From Spinellus fusiger (lineage: Eukaryota > Mucoromycota > Mucoromycetes > Mucorales > Phycomycetaceae), in contig JALLLS010000004.1 in the NCBI GenBank assembly GCA_025094145.1, positions 248,001 to 312,000 of the forward strand: a stretch of DNA of 64,000 nucleotides. Reading direction: 5' to 3'. Under the pieces are notes generated by a model, which saw only the letters and a list, made by a program, of their open reading frames with translations, ran no database searches and had not been told where the DNA came from. This document shows, piece after piece, positions 58,959-64,000 of the stretch. Position numbers and translations under genes: made by a program. Each line of letters opens with the position of its first letter. The stretch's first letter is position 1.

Positions 58959-60280
58959 CAAACAACACTCCACAATGCACTTTGTTCCAACACGAAATAG
59001 ATTCCAATGTTAATAATGATAAACTCATAAAAATATAAACTCATAAAATATAAATCGATAGAATTTCTTGTAATACTACCTACAAAAATTAAAGTATTTC
59101 CCATTTTATTTAATTTTTGTTGGGCCACCTTTGGCATCAATAACTGCCTGGCAGCGATCCTTCATTGAGCCAACTAAACGTTCGTCAAGATCAACGTGGA
59201 TATTTCCCCAAGCTTCTTCTAAAGCTATCTTGAGCTCATCAATATTATTAATACTGAATCTCTTGTTATCGATAAGCTTATCAAGACAGCTCCAAAGATG
59301 TTCAATGGGGTTGAGATCAGGACTTTGGGCAGGCCAGTAATCAAAGCGCCTAATTACATGTGTGTTTTTCCACCATGTTGTATGGCAGCTAGCCCCATCT
59401 TCTTGGAATATAACGTCCTTATCCTCTTTTTCATTCAATTCAATTTAATGAACCATGGCAGAGATTTTCCTGCCAAAATGTTGACATATACGTCCTGATT
59501 TATACTACTATCAATAAAGACCAAAGGCCCAAATCCAACAGCCCAGAAACAGCTCCAGATTATTATGCTACCCTTTCCCCCCATTTGGTTGCAGGCACAC
59601 CGTGAGCAGCCCTGCATATTTCTCTAATATTCATAATCACTCTGGCTCCTCCCTGGTAACCCTTTACTTCAAACCGTGACTCATCAGACCATACAACATG
59701 TCTCCAGTCCTTAGGGGTCCAATTGACCCGTTCCTTGGCCCAACGAAGTCTTTTCTTCATGTTTTTTCTTCAGATAACCTTGGCTTGTGTTCTGCAAAGT
59801 AGGAACCAAATCCAATCTGATGCATCTATTTGATGAATGTAGCTCTACAGATGATTATCTCATGAGCTTTAAGTTGAAAATTTATGTAGTTATAGGAGAC
59901 AAATGAGTTGCCTTTTAGAATAGCCTCAAGTCGTCTGAGGTCTCTCTCGTTAAGTTTTTTTGGTGCACCAGAACTAGTTCTTGGTATATGTGTATCAGTA
60001 GCCATGACTTTACTAATGATCTTTTGGACAGTAGACCTGCTAATGCCAACGACCTTTGAAATGCTACTCATGGAGTAATTTTATTTTTCAAGCCAATAAA
60101 CACCCTATTACTCTCTTTTTTAAAAACCTATTCATAAACTCTAGAGTTTCTAGTTGAGGATTCTGCGTTTGACATTTGAGATTGATTAATGGAATGTGAT
60201 TCTGTAGTAAAAAAGAAGAAGAATCATGTTTAAAAATGTATAAATTAAGGGGTCGTATACTTTCTAATGTTGTGTGACTG
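58959..60280 (-). mobile_element. Tc1-like transposon T3 with frameshifted transposase
   Basis: About 1.32 kb. The right end (complement CAGTCACACAACATTAG) is next to TA; the left end near 58959 (CAAACAACACTCCAC) is a weaker match. Minus-strand transposase: helix-turn-helix ISKVVGISRSTVQKIISKV (about 60050), NERDLRRLEAI, WAKERVNWTPKDWR, VVWSDESRFEV with the first Asp, IIIWSCFWAVGFGPLV, FQEDGASCH with the second Asp, then WPAQSPDLNPIEHLW with the Glu, and RCQAVIDAKGG. Spacing from the second Asp to the Glu is 31, three short of DD34E, suggesting a small deletion. At least three frame breaks separate the pieces. Better preserved than T1/T2 but not intact. Confidence 0.85.
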
Positions 60281-60419
60281 TATTTATACCTTTGCCAAAT
60301 GCATCTTTCTGAAGGAATTTAACACCAATAACTCGTTTGATTTACATATGTTTATCAACAAAGATTTCTTTATAGAAGCTTTGTTCATGTATCAAAAACA
60401 AAGGCAAAAAAAGTCATAG

Positions 60420-60635
60420 CCCAATAGTAAAATAGAAGAAGATGAATTCACCCCTATCGAGGACTTGAGCAGTGAGGATTTACTAAAAATGAAAGGTAAG
60501 TGTGCTATTATAGATCCTGATGGACGAGATATCATGTGTTGTATTAAAGAAACTGGTACGATTGAAAAAGAGAAAGAAAGTCTCGAGACACTAGTTGTAA
60601 GAGGAGTAGAAATTCAAGACGCTATTGATGTTTAA
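60420..60635 (+). pseudogene. Fragment resembling a Fanzor/TnpB-like RuvC-I region
   Basis: A 70-codon open stretch reads DEFTPIEDLSSEDLLKMKGK, then CAIIDPDGRDIMCCIKET, and stops soon after. In TnpB-like (OrfB_IS605, Fanzor) proteins of Mucoromycota, as I recall them, a segment of the form ...E-x2-L-x4-GKCVxIDPGRRDLL-x-CM is the first RuvC motif with the catalytic Asp. Here the Asp is present, but the Gly after Pro became Asp-Gly and the rest of the nuclease (RuvC-II/III, zinc ribbon) is missing. It lies immediately beyond transposon T3. No element ends found. Confidence 0.45.
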
Positions 60636-62223
60636 GGAAAGAGCTGACACCAACAATCCTCTAATCTACTGAGATTGTATTATCGTGAATCCCATCATTA
60701 ACAGTGGATGTAGCCAAATATGTCAAACATCTACAAGCAAAGGCGAAAATGGAGCTGATATTAAAAAAAATGGGAGCGAGATGCTTGATAGTGTATCGCA
60801 TGATTTCTCTGGGCCTGTTAATTACAAGCTAGCTACCAGTGGTGAGTTATACTATGGAAATCAACTACAATTTATCACTCGAATCTGTGGTTTACTTCCA
60901 GATATTGATAGTTCCTATTAGAAACAAATTATGTTGATGAATTACTCTACCATTTGCACCTTTTATTCTCCATTAAACATATGCACAAAAGATAAACGGA
61001 AGCAGCCTCAATGACAGTACCAGTACTGCCAATAAGAATAATAGATCAATCTACCCTGATGATCGTTAGGGCTATTTTATGTAGGTAAAAATCTATTTGA
61101 ATAATCATCTATAAATCTTTAGATGTGTACACAAAACAATAACAATAATAAAGTTATTTATTTTTTATGGCATATCTCAAAAACTTTAGAGATTACAACA
61201 TAAAATTGAAGATTGCTTAGTTCAATTCTTCTAATTGTCTAATTTTAGGTTAAGAATCTTGTAAGAGAATATGTTTATTATCACTAAAAATGAATGAATC
61301 AGTCTATCTAATAGAACTCTAATCATCTTTGTATTCTTCTTCTGGTGAAGGTTATACTTGTACTTTCTTATATGTTGAATTCATCCTATGTAGAATTATT
61401 TTTATCCTGCTGTGTTATAAAATAACAAGAGGGAAACCATATTTAACTATTTACTACACTAATTTACATGCTCATAATATAGTCGATACAGTGTAAATAT
61501 TTAGGCAACCACTTAAACATTCCTAGAAGATTCTGTTCGGGAGAAGAGATGGATTACATTTCTTCTTGCTGAGAGATAACAAAGTCAATAGGACATAACT
61601 GAGCAAAGACTTTGTACTAATATATGAATTGGTCGGTAAGTATAGATCTCGGACTGCTGTAGCGTTCTATTAGTTATATTTTAAGCAAAATAAGTAGGAC
61701 AATGTATTTAGTAACCATGGGTGTATTAATTTAAAAAAAAAAGCCATACATAATGCATACTGGATACTACCAATAATTCAATGTCTTTGTTTCATTGAAT
61801 CCATAAAAAATAGAGAATACGAGAGTAAACATACAAACCTTAATCTTTACTTAGTCAATCTCTGTCAATGATCTTATTAATAGCGAAGAAAATAGAATAG
61901 ATCACTGACTATATTGGGTAAACCAGTACTTTTTCTTTTTCCATAAGACCTGAACCCAGGCTGAGCTATAAATTAATAACTTGTAGTGATACAAGAAATA
62001 GAGCGCTTCAAAGGATGTAAAGTCGGCAATAAGAAGAGCAGCAATATGCTTAATAAAGAGATTTATGTATAACAAAAAGAAAATAATAATAAACTCATTA
62101 CAAAGGACAGAATGCTTATATACATGTATATATGCATACATATATGCATACATGCATACAAATGTAGCCTTCATTTTTATATGTTTCTCTGCAGATGTCG
62201 AATGGTATATTAATGAGCAGTAT
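60636..62223. other. AT-rich intergenic region
   Basis: About 1.6 kb. The frame at 60685-60921 has no recognised motif, though it could be decayed transposon coding sequence. No other feature supported. Confidence 0.4.
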
Positions 62224-62370
62224 GAATAATAACAATAATAACAATAATAATAACAACAATAATAACAATAATAATAACAATAATAATAACAATAATAATA
62301 ACAATAATAATAACAATAATAATAACAATAATAATAACAATAATAATAATAGTAGTAATAGTAATAATAA
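62224..62370. repeat. (AAT)n/(AAC)n microsatellite
   Basis: About 150 bp of alternating aataataac triplets. It gives spurious long open frames (poly-Asn on plus; poly-Leu and Tyr/Cys-rich on minus). It lies about 65 bp beyond the stop of the next gene, probably in or near its 3'UTR. Confidence 0.97.
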
Positions 62371-62435
62371 AGAGACAACTATATACTTATAATTTACATG
62401 AAAAATAGAATAAAGGAATAGGTTATAAATATATA

Positions 62436-63569
62436 TCACAGGCGACCAGGAACATCATACATGAATGGCTCACTAGGGGTATAGGCTGGGGGTGGAATCT
62501 CAGAAGAAGAGTGATGACAGTGAGGGCAGGGATCAGAAGAAGAGTGATGAGGAGAGTAGGGTAATGGCTTTCCACTACATTCGGTGTTTGTGCGTTCATG
62601 TTGACACCCTTCGTGTTCGGTTGTTCTTTCGGTTATTACTGAAAGCTCTTTTGCAGGTGGTGCAGAGGGTACAAGGGCTGTTTGTGAAGTAAGTGAAATT
62701 ATATGACGAGAGGGTGCATGTGAAATAGAGGTATAACTCATGTCCTGGTCTATTGTCATAAGAGCAGGTGCAGAGGGTATTGGAATCAAAGTAGTTATAT
62801 CATCTCCACTGATATCAAAAGACTCAATGGGCATATTGCTAGAAGAGGTTCTAGGAAGGATTCTAGGAGGGATTCTAGGAGAATGGCCAGGAGAATGGCC
62901 AGGAGGTGGAGTAGAATTCTGCTTAAATTGCTCGGGAAGTGTTGCTCCTGGCTCAGTTTTGGTTGTTTTACGTCGCTTATTTATTCGTATTTTTACAAGC
63001 ACTATAACTGCAGCTACAATTGTAACAAATCCAAAACCACCTACAAGTGAAAGAATAGTCACCATGCGACGAAGAGCTTGTTGATCTTCTTCTAATTGTT
63101 TTGTTAAGTTTTTGTTTTCATCATTGGGATCTTTCTCTTGCTGCCGGCTATCTTGCTGCCGGCTATCTTGTTGCTGGTGGGCATAGGTGTCACTATTGAT
63201 GTCGTGGTAGACCTTGTTGGGACTGGGGGTTTCTAGAATAATGATGGTGGTAATATCTACAATGATAGTAGTCACTTGGGTTTTTGAGGAAGAAGTGACG
63301 GTGGGTATGAGGGTAGGTATGAGAGAAGGTATGTTGAGACTAGAACTGCCTTTATCAGTATTATCTTCATTAAATCTTTTCTGTACTAGTCGATGTGTTG
63401 GTAGGTCATAGAATGTCGTTGTTTTACTGGCAAAGCTATTTGTACTTGGTGAGGGACATGAGACAATAGGAATGCTCTGTGCCATGGACATCATATGTGC
63501 ACACAATATAAAAAGAATACTAGGTAAATATAGTGATGCTATGTACTGTCGCATGAATAAACGCTGCAC
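62436..63569 (-). CDS. Single-pass cell-surface protein with PPxY motif
   Basis: Single exon, 377 residues. N-terminal hydrophobic signal (IASLYLPSILFILCAHMM) with likely cleavage near MAQS. A Ser/Thr-rich ectodomain (residues about 30-145) follows, including a Gln/Asp-rich direct repeat (QQDSRQQDSRQQ), then a coiled segment. The transmembrane helix is at about 171-191 (ILSLVGGFGFVTIVAAVIVL), followed by the basic stop KIRINKRRK. The cytoplasmic tail has Pro-rich repeats (GHSPGHSPRIPPRILPR) and near its end PPPAYTPSEP, a PPxY motif of the type bound by WW domains of Rsp5 ubiquitin ligases. Architecture resembles fungal Wsc/Mid2-type wall sensors or arrays of PY adaptors, but there is no WSC domain. 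Function inferred only. Confidence 0.75.
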   Translation of the reverse strand: MQRLFMRQYIASLYLPSILFILCAHMMSMAQSIPIVSCPSPSTNSFASKTTTFYDLPTHRLVQKRFNEDNTDKGSSSLNIPSLIPTLIPTVTSSSKTQVTTIIVDITTIIILETPSPNKVYHDINSDTYAHQQQDSRQQDSRQQEKDPNDENKNLTKQLEEDQQALRRMVTILSLVGGFGFVTIVAAVIVLVKIRINKRRKTTKTEPGATLPEQFKQNSTPPPGHSPGHSPRIPPRILPRTSSSNMPIESFDISGDDITTLIPIPSAPALMTIDQDMSYTSISHAPSRHIISLTSQTALVPSAPPAKELSVITERTTEHEGCQHERTNTECSGKPLPYSPHHSSSDPCPHCHHSSSEIPPPAYTPSEPFMYDVPGRL

Positions 63570-64000
63570 ACAAATAAGTGTTGATCTGCACCCAAAGTGA
63601 AGGAAAAGAAAAGGGGGGAAGAGAAGGAGCGAAAGTATATGTCAATGGGTCAACAGCTTTATTTCTGCCCAGAACCGCCCAATCAAAACACTCCCCAAAG
63701 AATAGACAAGAAAAATTAGTGAGTTGTGACGCATTCTAAATTAGGATACTTTTATCAACGTGCACTATTCCAAAGAATGAAATGATGGATGTGGCCTCTA
63801 TTCTCCAAAGAAGTAAATTGAATCTCAGGTGTTGCATAGACATACGAATTCTGTCTGTGTTTATGTCATTAATATTCAATGTTTGACTCCAACAGCTATA
63901 GATGTATATTTGTGCATAGAGAATATTATAAAGTCAAAGGACTTTTAAATTCTCCGTAGATTTTATTGTAAGTCAAGTGTTGAATACAAAGAACATTCAC
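63570..64000. other. Upstream region of the surface-protein gene
   Basis: 430 bp to the window end; presumptive promoter for the minus-strand gene. No further feature seen. Confidence 0.45.

Noticed and set aside
60685..60921. 78-codon frame after the Fanzor-like fragment
   Set aside because: Could be more of a decayed element, but the peptide matches none of the nuclease motifs I know.
62195..62392. Long open frames of poly-Asn (+) and poly-Leu or Tyr/Cys (-)
   Set aside because: Pure translation of the AAT/AAC microsatellite; no flanking coding signal.

Overview
The window looks like chromosomal DNA of an early-diverging fungus, most likely Mucoromycota (Mucorales-type). That is an inference from several signs: many short GT-AG introns of about 50-100 bp, very AT-rich intergenic DNA, fungal orthologues (Urb1, Sog2-like, Mms2, Trs23, Psf1, SF3B1), a sestrin gene, abundant decayed Tc1-type transposons, and a fragment resembling the Fanzor/TnpB-like proteins I associate with these fungi. 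I recognised no rRNA, tRNA, CRISPR array or bacterial-type operon.

Layout. 0-4.5 kb: 3' part of a sestrin gene (+), a secreted two-repeat protein (+), and a convergent lysine-rich membrane-anchored protein (-). 4.5-8.6 kb: AT-rich DNA with only small tandem repeats. 8.6-13.6 kb (-): NMN adenylyltransferase and splicing factor SF3B1 in tandem. 13.9-15 kb: an orphan exon-like ORF, a Tc1 remnant and another transposon fragment. 15.2-18.1 kb (-): GINS subunit Psf1 and a zinc alcohol dehydrogenase. 18.4-26.1 kb: a transposon graveyard with two TA-target inverted-repeat families (called E1 and E2 here) and a Tc1 copy (T1), nested in one another. 28.6-30.3 kb: a tiny secreted peptide (+) and the ubiquitin E2 variant Mms2/UEV (-). 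32.8-38.3 kb: more E1/E2 copies around the TRAPP subunit Trs23 (-). 39-44.7 kb: an SCI1-like nuclear protein (-), a HAD phosphatase (+) and an unrecognised protein with two membrane segments (-). 45.5-46.9 kb: Tc1 copy T2. 47-55.7 kb: the 18-exon URB1 gene (-), head to head with a Sog2-like gene (+). 58-60.6 kb: a small ORF, Tc1 copy T3 and a Fanzor-like fragment. 62.2-63.6 kb: a microsatellite and a single-pass surface protein with a PPxY motif (-).

The cellular genes are mostly unlinked housekeeping functions: splicing, ribosome biogenesis, DNA replication and repair, NAD synthesis, vesicle tethering, cell-polarity signalling. There is no obvious pathway cluster. The two most notable signals are the sestrin, which keeps most residues of the metazoan leucine pocket but not one residue of the antioxidant relay, and the reciprocal nesting of E1 and E2, which reveals both families' ends and TA target duplications together with an uninterrupted comparison copy.

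Exon boundaries were assigned by hand from splice motifs, phase continuity and remembered family similarity. They should be treated as models.
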